Positions 31,058 to 41,093 of a stretch of DNA of 64,000 bases are shown one piece after another. The notes beneath the pieces were generated by a model, which was given only the letters and a program-made list of their open reading frames with translations, had not been told where the DNA came from and did not search any database. The position numbers and the translations under genes were made by a program. Position 1 is the stretch's first letter; each line of letters starts with the position of its first letter. Location of the stretch: contig JAMPHB010000002.1 in assembly GCA_023663685.1 (NCBI GenBank), positions 226,392 through 290,391 on the forward strand. The letters are read 5' to 3'. The DNA comes from Blautia sp. (GTDB lineage: Bacteria; Bacillota; Clostridia; Lachnospirales; Lachnospiraceae).

Positions 31058-31321
31058 TTGGCAAATATCAAATCCGCAAAGAAAAGGATTTTAGTGACAG
31101 AGAGGAAGACCGCGAGAAATAAGTCGATTCGTTCTGAGGTCAAGACTTCTATCAAGAAGGTCGAGGCAGCTGTAGCTTCCGGCGACAAGGCCGCTGCTGA
31201 CGCAGAGCTTCGGAATGCGACTTCCGTGATCGAGGCAGCCTGCTCAAAGGGCGTTTACCACAAGAACAATGCTGCAAGAAAGGTTTCCCGTTTAGCGAAG
31301 CTTGTAAACAGCGTTGCCTAA
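31058..31321 (+). CDS. rpsT: Ribosomal protein S20, TTG start
   Basis: An 87-residue 30S protein binding the 5' domain of 16S rRNA. The frame extends to an ATG at 31037, but the family start ANIKSAKKRIL and a GGAGGTG six bases upstream identify TTG at 31058 as the true start. E. coli rpsT also starts with UUG and is autoregulated at translation, so the rare start may matter. It is transcribed rightward, against holA and gpr, but sits between them as in Bacillus. Confidence 0.97.
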   Translation: MANIKSAKKRILVTERKTARNKSIRSEVKTSIKKVEAAVASGDKAAADAELRNATSVIEAACSKGVYHKNNAARKVSRLAKLVNSVA

Positions 31322-31338
31322 TCCTTTATCATAATTAT

Positions 31339-31374
31339 AAAACCGTCCGGCACCGTCATGCCGGGCGGTTTTTT
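31339..31374. terminator. Bidirectional terminator between rpsT and holA
   Basis: AACCGTCCGGCA (31341-31352) pairs with TGCCGGGCGGTT (31359-31370); T-runs follow on the plus strand and a TTTTATAATTAT tail on the minus strand, so it can end both convergent transcripts. Confidence 0.92.
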
Positions 31375-31378
31375 ATAT

Positions 31379-32368
31379 CTATGCCCCGGATTTTCCGGAA
31401 ACATTCACGAGAAAGAGCTCTACCGCGAGCTGATCCTGCATATGTCCCGTCTTGACGGATTCCTCGTAAGAAACTCCGTCGCGCACCGCTCTCTTTAGCT
31501 GCTCCACCGAAAAAGCCCTGCACTGGGACTGGTATTTGCGCACCGCCCACTCCGGGCAGCCTGCCTTTGCCGCAATGTCCCTGTTCGAAAAGCCCTGATT
31601 CGTCATCGCCTTTACCACAAGAAGCCGCTGGAGCTGATGGCTGATCAGGTACAGAATGCGCATGGCGGGCTCCTTTAGGGACAGCAGGTCGTAGTAGAGA
31701 TCCAGCGCCTTTTTCTGCTGATGTGCCGCCACCGCATCCACCATCTCAAAAATCTTATTCTCTGTCCGCCCGGTGGTGACAGCCATCACATCGGAGGCCT
31801 CGATTGCATCTTTCTCAAGCGTGTAACAGATGAGCTTCTCCAGCTCCCTGTCAATATTCTCCATGTCCGACCCGGTTTTTTCAATGAAAAGAGCGTAAGC
31901 CTCCCGCGTGATGTTCTTGCCGTTTTTCCGGATGCGCCCCTCAATCCAGCGGGCTAAGATCTCATCGGTCTGCCGTGGAAACTCTACGGCGCTTCCAAGC
32001 CTTTTGACCTCCTTATACATCTTCGTCTTGCGGTCTGCCTCCTGCTCTACAAAGAGAAAGACGGTGCTCTCCGGCACAGAGGCCATATAATCAGCAAGCT
32101 CCTCCGCGCCCCGCTTAAAAAGACCGCTGTCCTCGAGCAGAATCACTCTCCGCTCTGCAAAAAAGGGCAGCGTCTCCGCCAGATCAATAATCTCTTTCTG
32201 ATTGATGTCACTCCCCTCGAAGCGGGAAAAATTCATCGTATCGTCCTCCGGGACAAGCGCGTGCACCAGCTTATCCCGGTACTGCCGGATCAGATAGGTC
32301 TCTTCACCAAAGAGAAGATACATTCTTTTCAGTTGTCCTGCTTTTATATCATTGTCAATTGTTTTCAT
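31379..32368 (-). CDS. holA: DNA polymerase III delta subunit
   Basis: A 329-residue clamp-loader subunit that opens the beta clamp. The N-terminal AAA-like fold without a P-loop (MYLLFGEETYLIRQYRDKLV), the central acidic LEDSGLF block and the C-terminal helical collar (FSNRDIAAKAGCPEWAVRKYQSQ) match HolA. The frame opens at 32404, but ATG at 32368 gives the standard start MKTIDNDIKAG; the nearest SD-like GGGAGG is 15 bases before it, unusually far, so the start is slightly uncertain. It neighbours rpsT and gpr as in Bacillus; comEC is not next to it here. Confidence 0.93.
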   Translation of the reverse strand: MKTIDNDIKAGQLKRMYLLFGEETYLIRQYRDKLVHALVPEDDTMNFSRFEGSDINQKEIIDLAETLPFFAERRVILLEDSGLFKRGAEELADYMASVPESTVFLFVEQEADRKTKMYKEVKRLGSAVEFPRQTDEILARWIEGRIRKNGKNITREAYALFIEKTGSDMENIDRELEKLICYTLEKDAIEASDVMAVTTGRTENKIFEMVDAVAAHQQKKALDLYYDLLSLKEPAMRILYLISHQLQRLLVVKAMTNQGFSNRDIAAKAGCPEWAVRKYQSQCRAFSVEQLKRAVRDGVSYEESVKTGHMQDQLAVELFLVNVSGKSGA

Positions 32369-32567
32369 GCCAGTATGTTTTATCCTCCCGAAATCAGAAG
32401 TCAATCTCGCAGATTCTTATATAGTCAGAATTTGTCGCTATATTTTTGCCAAAATCCGATAAGTTTTGCCACACCACCTAATTTTGTTTTAATTATTCCG
32501 AAATATCTAATATAATATATTATAGAAATAATTCCAAACCTTAAGCAGGAGGAAAAGAGTATTTTAC

Positions 32568-33308
32568 ATGACCAGAAATGAACTTATCGAAAGCTTTGCA
32601 ATGAACATGGAGAAAGAACGCATGGATTTGGACTACTCGCAGGTGCAAATGGCGAAAGCGCTCGACGTATCCATTTCAACCTATAAACGCATCCTAAACG
32701 GAGAGAGCACCAAGATTGACCTTTACATGATGTACCGCATGTACCTGCTTACCAATAAGCTCGGATGTGGGCTCGGCTCTGTCAATGATCCCTATCTGGA
32801 TATCTTTGACAAGCTAAGACATTTGTCAGAACAACAGCTCCGATTCATTCGCTCTATCGTCAATTTTGAGCTGGATTTTACAAAGGACTTACACGACGAT
32901 GAACTTGCGGAGGATTATATCACGGTTCTTGTCCCCACCGGTCATATGCAGGACGGCATGGTCTATGACTCCTGCGACCTTGAAAAAATGAATATTGCTC
33001 CCTACCGAAAGCGCTATGGAAATGTCATCGACTGCGGCCTTCGGATCACGGGCAGCTCTCTTCACCCGGTATACCAGATGAACGACACTCTCCTGATCAG
33101 CTGCCAGCCTGTCCGGGACGGCGACACCGGCATCTTCATCGACACGGTCACCGGTCTTGTCTATGTGAGAAAGCTGTATCAGGGCACTCCCTGCCGTCTG
33201 GAGCCTCTCAACCACTACGGCCGCACGTTCTACATCGACCGCAGCAGCGAGGAGGATATCAACCGCTGGATCTACTTCGGCTATGTCGTGACCAGAATGC
33301 ATGACTGA
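32568..33308 (+). CDS. XRE-type regulator with S24/LexA-like C-terminal domain
   Basis: A 246-residue predicted repressor. Residues 8-66 are a helix-turn-helix (SQVQMAKALDVSISTYKRILNGES). Residues about 115-246 resemble an S24 peptidase/LexA fold: GSSLHPVYQMNDTLLI corresponds to the G-x-S-M-x-P segment (Ser164) and VYVRKLYQ to the Lys segment (Arg201-Lys202). No Ala-Gly or Cys-Gly bond is seen about 35 residues before the Ser, so self-cleavage is doubtful. It faces the AAA gene convergently (9-base gap). AGGAGG lies 15 bases before the ATG, a long spacing. Confidence 0.82.
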   Translation: MTRNELIESFAMNMEKERMDLDYSQVQMAKALDVSISTYKRILNGESTKIDLYMMYRMYLLTNKLGCGLGSVNDPYLDIFDKLRHLSEQQLRFIRSIVNFELDFTKDLHDDELAEDYITVLVPTGHMQDGMVYDSCDLEKMNIAPYRKRYGNVIDCGLRITGSSLHPVYQMNDTLLISCQPVRDGDTGIFIDTVTGLVYVRKLYQGTPCRLEPLNHYGRTFYIDRSSEEDINRWIYFGYVVTRMHD

Positions 33309-33317
33309 CAGAAAACA

Positions 33318-34796
33318 TCAGCCCAGCAGCTTCTGCAGCGCCTGCACATCGTACACCACCGAGGGCGTATGCTCCGCCTCGATCTGGTAGAGCGCATGGG
33401 CGGCTATATGCTCCGCCGCCTGCTCCAGATCCCGGATTCCGCTGGTATTTTCATAACGCTCCACCAGCGCCTGCAGGGCTTGTTCGTCCAGCCTGCACTC
33501 CTCCTCCTTAAGCCCCATACGCTTAAGAACCTTCGGCAGCGCATATTTTGAGAAGATGATCCGCTTCTCCTCCTTCGTATAATCCGGGATATCAATCACT
33601 GCAAAGCGCGACATGAGCGGCGCGCTGATCTTATCCTTCTCATTGGCCGTCGCGATCGGATAGACTCCCAGCGTCGGAACCATGCACTCCATATAATTGT
33701 CTGTAAAGCCCAGATTATCCAAAAGCGTCAGCAGGACGTCTGCGGGATTGCCGTTGCCCTTCCCGGAGCCTGCCTTGTCCAGCTCATTGATAATAAAGAC
33801 CAGATTCGATTCCCCCGCCATGGAAAATGCCTCCATGACAATTCCCGGCTTCGCGTTGGCGTAGACCCGCGAGCTCCCGGTGAGCTGTTCCGGGTCGTGG
33901 ATAGAGCTCATATCCAGCGTAGTCCACGGAAGCTTTAGTATCCTCGCCACTGCGTAGGCAATCTGTGACTTCCCCGTCCCGGCGGGGCCCACCAGAAGCA
34001 GGCCATAGGCCGGGAGCGTGTGGGTGCGGTTAATCTGTATGATCGTCTCAATGATCCTCTGCTTCACCCGCTCCATACCATAAAGCTCCTCGTCCAGAAT
34101 CCGTCTTGCCTCCGCCGGATCAATGGACTCAAAATAATTGCTTTTCCACTGGATATTCATCATCATGGAGAGCGCCCGCTGGGCATGCCGCCTCTCCTCC
34201 GGGGATACCTCCGAAGAATGTGCCACCGCAAGATTGCGCCGCGCCCAGAGCCGGATATTGTCAGGAAGCGTCCTCCCGGCGCAGGTCATAAAGTCGGTGA
34301 TGCTCTGGAGGCTGGTGAGCTTCATGCTGTCCCCCTCCTCCTGCTCCTCCTCTTCTGTCTCCTCCACCGGCGCGCTGCTGGCAAACAGCCGCTCAATCAT
34401 AAACTGTAAAAAGCCGTCCTCGGCAGAGAGCTTTTTGCCTCCGCCGAAGGCAATCTCCCGAATCTTTAGAACCGCATAGCCGTCCTCTCTGCTCTCCCCC
34501 GTCAGACGGACATTGATGTGATTGTCCCCCAGCCAGCGAAGGAGGCTGACAAAGCGGGCGTCCACCTGTAAAATATCTGCGGTGCAGGTTCTTCCCTCCT
34601 CTTTAAATTCAAAGGCCGTCCCCCGGATCCGGCTGGTAAACACGCCGGACGTATGGCGCTTCCACGCTCTTTCTCCGCCCTCCAGCAGCAGAATCGGCTT
34701 CTCTAAGCTGGCGGCCTTTTCGCCTGACAAAAAAGTGGTATAGGTACACGGGGCCTCCTTTTTTTCGGAAGCCCCGCTGAAATCAAATACTGGCAT
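33318..34796 (-). CDS. Lon-like AAA+ ATPase without protease domain
   Basis: A 492-residue protein. Residues 1-150 form an unrecognised N-terminal domain; an acidic stretch follows (about 143-156), then a Lon-type helical segment ARRILDEELYGMERVKQRI (about 222-248) and a AAA+ core: Walker A GPAGTGKS (270-277), Walker B VFIINELDK (333-341), sensor-1 region PIATAN, and GIRDLEQ as sensor-2. The Walker B Asp is Asn (N337), with Glu338 kept. There is no Lon peptidase domain and no Ser-Lys dyad. It starts 44 bases after a soluble chemoreceptor gene, so the two are probably one operon. The function is unknown. Confidence 0.85.
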   Translation of the reverse strand: MPVFDFSGASEKKEAPCTYTTFLSGEKAASLEKPILLLEGGERAWKRHTSGVFTSRIRGTAFEFKEEGRTCTADILQVDARFVSLLRWLGDNHINVRLTGESREDGYAVLKIREIAFGGGKKLSAEDGFLQFMIERLFASSAPVEETEEEEQEEGDSMKLTSLQSITDFMTCAGRTLPDNIRLWARRNLAVAHSSEVSPEERRHAQRALSMMMNIQWKSNYFESIDPAEARRILDEELYGMERVKQRIIETIIQINRTHTLPAYGLLLVGPAGTGKSQIAYAVARILKLPWTTLDMSSIHDPEQLTGSSRVYANAKPGIVMEAFSMAGESNLVFIINELDKAGSGKGNGNPADVLLTLLDNLGFTDNYMECMVPTLGVYPIATANEKDKISAPLMSRFAVIDIPDYTKEEKRIIFSKYALPKVLKRMGLKEEECRLDEQALQALVERYENTSGIRDLEQAAEHIAAHALYQIEAEHTPSVVYDVQALQKLLG

Positions 34797-34840
34797 ATAC
34801 TTACTCTCTTTCTATCTGCCTGACAGCTCTGGGAAAAACG

Positions 34841-35659
34841 CTAGATATTCACATTCTTCTCCAGCTGCTCAGCCAGCTGAATCGTCTCATTCAAAGTATT
34901 CTTGATCATCTCCATATTTTCCATATGCTCCTGCGCCGCGTCAGTCGCATCCTTGATGGAGTCAACGATAGAGCCAAGATGAACGGCAATATCACTCAGC
35001 GTCGCCTTAATCTCCGTGGCTGAGCTGCCGCTGTCATTGGCCAGCTTTCCCATCTGGTCGGCAACCACGGCAAATCCACGGCCGTACTCGCCGCTGCGCG
35101 CCGCCTCAATTGAAGCATTCAGAGCCAGAATATTGGAGCGTGAGGCATTGCCGCTGATCTTCCCGACCACCTCCGTCGCCGCATTGACGTCACTCTCCAC
35201 GCTGCTTGTCACCTCATTCACCTCTGTCAGCATCCGGGACAACCCCTCAATGCCGGAAACAATCGTCTCAACCGAGCCCCTGACATTATGTACAGACTCC
35301 TGAAATTTGGAAGCAATCTCTCTGTTCTGCTCCCGCACATCCGAAGAATATGTACAGGTAATACAGCCGACAACCTCTGTGCCGTCCTTAACCGGCACGA
35401 CCATCCCCTCAAAGGGCTCTCCCATCACTTCTCTGGGAAGCTGGTTCTTTCTGGCTCTGCCGGAATCAATCACCTTCTGAAACGCACCGCTGGGATCCAC
35501 GAAGTGCTCTCCCACCTTCAGCTGGGGGGTTACTCCCTCCGGCACGGCAAAGCCCGAAACGATTCCCTCCCGGTCAATCACGGTTATGTATACCTCCTGC
35601 TCAAACAATTGCTGTATCAGCGGCAGCTCGCTGACAAGCCTCTCCAGCCGTTCATTCAA
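34841..35659 (-). CDS. Soluble chemoreceptor-like protein with PAS/Cache-like sensor
   Basis: A 272-residue protein with no membrane segment. Residues 1-115 form a sensor ([44 protein letters not shown]); residues about 120-272 are a short signalling domain with [33 protein letters not shown]. True start is TTG at 35659, nine bases after GGAGGAGG; the longer upstream frame runs through AT-rich promoter DNA. The signalling hairpin is much shorter than in canonical receptors and lacks clear methylation helices. It sits directly upstream of the Lon-like ATPase gene, an odd partner. Confidence 0.85.
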   Translation of the reverse strand: MNERLERLVSELPLIQQLFEQEVYITVIDREGIVSGFAVPEGVTPQLKVGEHFVDPSGAFQKVIDSGRARKNQLPREVMGEPFEGMVVPVKDGTEVVGCITCTYSSDVREQNREIASKFQESVHNVRGSVETIVSGIEGLSRMLTEVNEVTSSVESDVNAATEVVGKISGNASRSNILALNASIEAARSGEYGRGFAVVADQMGKLANDSGSSATEIKATLSDIAVHLGSIVDSIKDATDAAQEHMENMEMIKNTLNETIQLAEQLEKNVNI

Positions 35660-35758
35660 CTTAAAATACCTCCTCCGAAATAATAGTACTCGTCCAAATA
35701 GATTCTGCCAATATTTTAACAAAATTCTCCGGTTTTGTATAGCATTTTGATATTTTTG

Positions 35759-35794
35759 TAAAAGAAAATTCCTGCACCCGGACAGTGCAGGAAT
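35759..35794 (-). terminator. Terminator after purA
   Basis: ATTCCTGCAC pairs with GTGCAGGAAT (10 bp, seven-base loop) on the minus strand, followed by TTTTCTTTT, starting six bases after the purA stop. Confidence 0.9.
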
Positions 35795-35799
35795 GAAAA

Positions 35800-37095
35800 T
35801 CACGATTTATTCAGCGCAGATGTGCGGTATATAATATCATTCCGCCCCGGGCCGTTGGATATCATGGTGATCGGATAGCCGATCTCCTTCTCGATAAACT
35901 CGATATATCCGCGACAGTTCTCCGGCAGCTCTTCGTAGCGCGAAATCCCCCGGATATCACACTTCCAGCCCGGCAGGTTCTTAAATACCGGCTTTGCCTT
36001 TTCCAGCTTACTGGTCACCGGGAAATCCGCCGTGACTTCCCCGTCAATCTCATAGCCCACGCAGACCGGAATCTCCTCCAGATAGCCGAGCACATCCAGC
36101 ACGGTAAAGGCCACATCCGTCGCGCCCTGCAGACGGCAGCCGTATTTGCTGGCCACACAGTCAAACCAGCCCACGCGCCTCGGCCTGCCGGTGGTCGCGC
36201 CGAACTCGCCGCCATCGCCGCCTCTTCTCCTGAGTTCGTCCGCCTCCCCGCCAAAAATTTCGCTGACAAAGGCTCCCGCCCCCACTGCGGAGGAGTATGC
36301 CTTACAGACGGTGACGATCTGCTTTATCTCATAGGGCGGAATGCCTGCGCCGATTGCCCCATAAGCGGCTAAGGTAGAGGATGAGGTAACCATCGGATAG
36401 ATACCATGATCCGGATCCTTTAGGGTGCCAAGCTGTCCCTCCAAAAGAATCGTTTTTCCATCCCGCAGAGCCTGATGCAAAAACAGTGAAACATCTCCCA
36501 CATAGGGGGCAACCATATCCCGGTATGCGTGCAGCGTGCCGAGAAGCTCCTGCGGATCTATGAGGGGCTTGTGATACAGATGCTCTAAGAGCACATTTTT
36601 CTGCTGTGCGACTCTTAGTACTTTCTCCTCCAGCAGAGCATCGTCAAAGAGTTCGCTGACCTGAAAGCCGATCTTTGCGTACTTGTCTGAATAAAAGGGG
36701 GCGATGCCTGACTTGGTGGAGCCGAAGGATTTTTTGCCCAGACGCTCCTCCTCGTACTCATCGAAGAGAATGTGGTAGGGCATCACAATCTGCGCCCGGT
36801 CCGACACAAGAAGCCTGGGCACCGGTACATCCCGGTCTGTAATGGATTTCACTTCATTGAAAAGCGCCGGAATATTGAGCGCCACTCCGTTGCCGATCAC
36901 GTTCGTAATATGGCTGTAAAATACACCGGAAGGAAGCGTGTGCAGCGCAAATTTACCGTAATTATTTACAATGGTATGCCCGGCGTTCGCCCCGCCCTGA
37001 AAGCGCACGACAATATCCGCAGACTCCGCCAGCATATCCGTCATTTTTCCCTTTCCCTCATCGCCCCAGTTGGAGCCAACTATCGCCTTAACCAT
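35800..37095 (-). CDS. purA: Adenylosuccinate synthetase
   Basis: A 431-residue enzyme joining IMP and aspartate with GTP, the first committed step to AMP. The GTP loop [14 protein letters not shown] at the N-terminus and GANAGHT, QLGTLKD and [12 protein letters not shown] blocks are present. ATG at 37095 follows AGGAGG by seven bases and gives the family start [16 protein letters not shown]; the upstream extension is not real. It follows a degV gene by 17 bases. No purine riboswitch is visible, as there is no separate leader. Confidence 0.97.
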   Translation of the reverse strand: MVKAIVGSNWGDEGKGKMTDMLAESADIVVRFQGGANAGHTIVNNYGKFALHTLPSGVFYSHITNVIGNGVALNIPALFNEVKSITDRDVPVPRLLVSDRAQIVMPYHILFDEYEEERLGKKSFGSTKSGIAPFYSDKYAKIGFQVSELFDDALLEEKVLRVAQQKNVLLEHLYHKPLIDPQELLGTLHAYRDMVAPYVGDVSLFLHQALRDGKTILLEGQLGTLKDPDHGIYPMVTSSSTLAAYGAIGAGIPPYEIKQIVTVCKAYSSAVGAGAFVSEIFGGEADELRRRGGDGGEFGATTGRPRRVGWFDCVASKYGCRLQGATDVAFTVLDVLGYLEEIPVCVGYEIDGEVTADFPVTSKLEKAKPVFKNLPGWKCDIRGISRYEELPENCRGYIEFIEKEIGYPITMISNGPGRNDIIYRTSALNKS

Positions 37096-37112
37096 TTTAT
37101 TTCCTCCTAAGC

Positions 37113-37982
37113 TTAGCAAAATTCGATTTTCTTAGAGCATGCAACTGCCAGTGACCCCGGCCCGATATGGCAGGAAATCGACAGGGAGAGCGGCTGGAGC
37201 ACGATCTCATTATTCGGGAAAACCTCCTGCACCTCCTCCTTAAACGCCTCCGCCTCCGCGAGATTGTGGGTGTATGCCATCTCTAAATTCATCTTCGCGC
37301 CGTCCGGGCTGCCGAAGCGCTTGTCAAAATCGTTCTTCATGGACTCGATCATAATGCTTTTCGCCTGCCGGACTGTCCTTGCCTTGGCAAAGGCATCCAG
37401 CTTTTCTCCCTGAATCTGCAGCACGGGCTTTAGCTTTAAAAGCGTCCCAAGCGCCGCGGCAGCCGGAGTGATGCGCCCGCCCTTTTTCAGGTATTCCAGC
37501 GTGTCCACCATGATGTAAATGGAGGACTCAAATTTGCAGGCCTCCAGACTCCCGCGTATCTCCACCGCGCTCTTTCCCCCGGCGGCAAGCTGCAGCGCGT
37601 CGAGCACCGACTGGCGCATCGTAACGGAAATGCGCTGGTTGTTCACCACCTGCACCTTTCCGTCATAGTCCTGCGCCAGCATTTGCGCCGTCTCGCAGGA
37701 GCTGCTCAGCCCGGAGGACATGGGAATATGCACAATCTCGTCATACTCCTCCAGAAGCCTGTCCCACATGTCTGTCACATCGCCGACAACCGGCATCGAC
37801 GTCTTGATCTCGCCTCCCTGCGCCAGCCTCCCGTAGAACTGCTCCTGCGTCAGGTCGATATCCTCATAGTACATTTTCCCATCAATATAAAAAGGCATGG
37901 GGAGCACTACAACCCCCAGCTTCTTTGCTTCCGCCTGTGTAATTCCACTGTTACTGTCCGTAACTACAACCAGTTTGCTCAT
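37113..37982 (-). CDS. DegV family fatty-acid-binding protein
   Basis: A 289-residue DegV-fold protein; family members bind a fatty acid, and some (FakB) present it to the FakA kinase. VVTDSNSGITQAEAKKLGVVVLPMPFYIDG, MSSGLSSSCETAQ and DTLEYLKKGGRI are the typical ligand and phosphotransfer-site blocks. No FakA gene is nearby. ATG at 37982 after AGAGG is chosen; the upstream frame overlaps the promoter. It is followed by purA with a short gap. Confidence 0.93.
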   Translation of the reverse strand: MSKLVVVTDSNSGITQAEAKKLGVVVLPMPFYIDGKMYYEDIDLTQEQFYGRLAQGGEIKTSMPVVGDVTDMWDRLLEEYDEIVHIPMSSGLSSSCETAQMLAQDYDGKVQVVNNQRISVTMRQSVLDALQLAAGGKSAVEIRGSLEACKFESSIYIMVDTLEYLKKGGRITPAAAALGTLLKLKPVLQIQGEKLDAFAKARTVRQAKSIMIESMKNDFDKRFGSPDGAKMNLEMAYTHNLAEAEAFKEEVQEVFPNNEIVLQPLSLSISCHIGPGSLAVACSKKIEFC

Positions 37983-38029
37983 CGCTAATCCTCTTAATTT
38001 CATAATTGCGTTGAATTTCCAACTTGTAT

Positions 38030-38038
38030 AGTATAACA
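38030..38038 (-). promoter_or_regulatory. Possible extended -10 promoter for degV-purA
   Basis: TGT-TATACT on the minus strand fits the extended -10 form (TGnTATAAT-like), 47 bases before the degV start. No good -35 is present. Confidence 0.42.
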
Positions 38039-38113
38039 TGAGGAGGGGAAAAAGGAAAGAGTTTAGCACAAAAAACAAGGAAATTCAAGATTTTATTCTC
38101 ATTGATTTCCGGC

Positions 38114-38142
38114 TTGCAAAAGTATGATCCTGCATATATAAT
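38114..38142 (+). promoter_or_regulatory. Promoter of the Uma2-family gene
   Basis: TTGCAA (38114-38119), 17-base spacer, TATAAT (38137-38142), 33 bases before the ATG at 38176. Confidence 0.75.
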
Positions 38143-38175
38143 AGGGAATTATAAAACACGAAGGGAGCGGATAAC

Positions 38176-38718
38176 ATGGATTTTGCGCAAAAAGATTTAT
38201 ATACCATCGCAGATATTAAGGCACTGCCTGAGGGACAAAGAGCTGAGCTGATTGACGGACAGATGTACATGATGGCAGCTCCGGGCCGAATCCATCAGGA
38301 AATCGTAGGCGAGCTGTTCGGGATTATCCGTGAATACATCTTACGCAAAAAAGGGGCTTGTAAACCATATATTTCTCCATTTGCCGTTTTTCTGTACAAG
38401 GACGAAAAAAATTATGTAGAGCCGGACATTTCTGTCATCTGCGATACAAACAAGCTCACAGACGAGGGCTGCTGTGGTGCGCCGGACTGGATAATAGAGG
38501 TTGTATCTCCGGGAAGCCTGCGCATGGATTACATGATAAAGCTTTTCAAATATGAAAATGCGGGTGTTCGGGAATACTGGATTGTCGATCCGCTAAAACA
38601 GATTGTGAATGTCTACGACTTTGCCCACAACGATATGAACAGCTATACCTTTTCCGATGAAGTTCCCTCTGGAATATACAAGGATCTCGCCATCGACTTT
38701 TCACAAATCCATTTATGA
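38176..38718 (+). CDS. Uma2 family (DUF820) endonuclease-like protein
   Basis: A 180-residue protein of the Uma2/DUF820 family, a PD-(D/E)XK restriction-endonuclease-like fold. Visible are the N-terminal RAELIDGQMYMMAAPGRIHQEIVGEL helix, the PDISVICD segment with the active-site Asp and the WIIEVVSPGS motif with the catalytic Glu; the following Lys lies in the MIKLFKYENAGVREYWIVDP block. Biological role is unknown for most members; they are frequent in mobile or accessory regions. It is one of few rightward genes and converges on groEL. Confidence 0.93.
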   Translation: MDFAQKDLYTIADIKALPEGQRAELIDGQMYMMAAPGRIHQEIVGELFGIIREYILRKKGACKPYISPFAVFLYKDEKNYVEPDISVICDTNKLTDEGCCGAPDWIIEVVSPGSLRMDYMIKLFKYENAGVREYWIVDPLKQIVNVYDFAHNDMNSYTFSDEVPSGIYKDLAIDFSQIHL

Positions 38719-38756
38719 CGGAAGTATTAAAAAATATATGATATGATACGAAACTC

Positions 38757-38903
38757 GCTACTTCGCGCTTCGCGCTCCCGTAGCGCCTCTATTCGCAGAT
38801 TCGCACTTTTCTCCGCCATTGTTAGCTCGAATCCCGTGCGCTCCGCGCACTTTCCCGCTACTTTGCAGCTAAGATTCTCGCTATGATGAGCGTTTCGCTC
38901 ATC
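38757..38903. repeat. Palindrome-dense intergenic block between Uma2 gene and groEL
   Basis: Several hairpins are packed together: GCTAC...GTAGC around CGCGCTTCGCGC (38757-38784), GTGCG-CTCCG-CGCAC (38836-38850) and GATGAGCG-TTT-CGCTCATC (38885-38903). The minus-strand frame through it (38727-38936) is open, but its Arg/Glu-rich product looks like a by-product of the repeats. It resembles a dispersed repeat rather than a gene. Confidence 0.55.
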
Positions 38904-38906
38904 ACA

Positions 38907-38959
38907 AGAAAAAGGCATAGCCTTCTTTGTATGCAAGCATACACGAAAGCTATACCTTT
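38907..38959 (-). terminator. Terminator after groEL
   Basis: AAAGGTATAGC pairs with GCTATGCCTTT (one mismatch) with an inner GTATGC/GCATAC stem, followed by TTCTT on the minus strand, 26 bases after the groEL stop. Confidence 0.8.
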
Positions 38960-38984
38960 TCCTTTTATGGCTGAACTTTTTTAA

Positions 38985-40631
<1,647 letters not shown>

Positions 40632-40647
40632 CTAAATCTCCGAAAAA

Positions 40648-40932
40648 TTATTCTACAACCGCCAGAATATCGTTCTGCTTTACAATGATGTACTCCTCGC
40701 CCTCAAGCTTTACCTCCGTGCCTGAATACTTGGAATAGATGACCTTCTGGCCTTCCTTCACCTGCATCACGACCTCCTTGCCGTCCACCATGCCTCCGGG
40801 GCCGACTGCAATGACCAAAGCCTCCTGCGGCTTCTCCTGCGCGCTTCCGGTCAGAATGATCCCGGACGCTGTCGTCTCTTCCGCTTCCAACTGTTTCAAC
40901 ACTACTCTGTCTGTCAATGGTACTAATTTCAT
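40648..40932 (-). CDS. groES: Co-chaperonin GroES (Hsp10)
   Basis: A 94-residue heptameric lid for GroEL. LVPLTDRVVLKQLEAEETTASGI and the mobile loop (SGIILTGSAQEKPQ), the roof loop and the C-terminal EYIIVKQNDILAVVE match the family. AGGAGG is nine bases before the ATG. First gene of groESL, 25 bases downstream of a perfect CIRCE. Confidence 0.98.
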   Translation of the reverse strand: MKLVPLTDRVVLKQLEAEETTASGIILTGSAQEKPQEALVIAVGPGGMVDGKEVVMQVKEGQKVIYSKYSGTEVKLEGEEYIIVKQNDILAVVE

Positions 40933-40957
40933 GTCCTAAAGCCTCCTTTTTATTTTA

Positions 40958-40984
40958 TTAGCACTCATTCAAATCGAGTGCTAA
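40958..40984 (-). promoter_or_regulatory. CIRCE operator of groESL
   Basis: TTAGCACTC-N9-GAGTGCTAA, a perfect CIRCE, between the predicted start site (about 40992) and groES. Confidence 0.97.
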
Positions 40985-40998
40985 TTGATTCTTTTAAT

Positions 40999-41036
40999 AA
41001 AATAACACTGTTGCTTTTTCTTGTCAACAGTGTTAT
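40999..41036 (-). promoter_or_regulatory. groESL promoter embedded in the carbonic anhydrase terminator hairpin
   Basis: TTGACA (41022-41027), 17-base spacer, TATTTT (40999-41004). The hairpin ATAACACTGTTG/CAACAGTGTTAT (perfect 12 bp) overlaps it and is followed by TTTATT, so it can end transcripts from the carbonic anhydrase gene. The layout, spacer and hexamers match the hrcA promoter. Confidence 0.83.
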
Positions 41037-41093
41037 GTAAAGTTTATTTTATTTTTATATTTTTATGCATGGGGCTGTCAGCAAACTTCCGTC

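Noticed and set aside
35660-35803. Upstream extension of the soluble chemoreceptor
   Set aside because: It crosses the purA terminator and AT-rich promoter DNA; GGAGGAGG points to TTG 35659.
38727-38936. Open minus-strand frame of 69 codons after groEL
   Set aside because: It consists of overlapping GC-rich palindromes with no recognisable domain or ribosome site, so it is listed only as repeat DNA.
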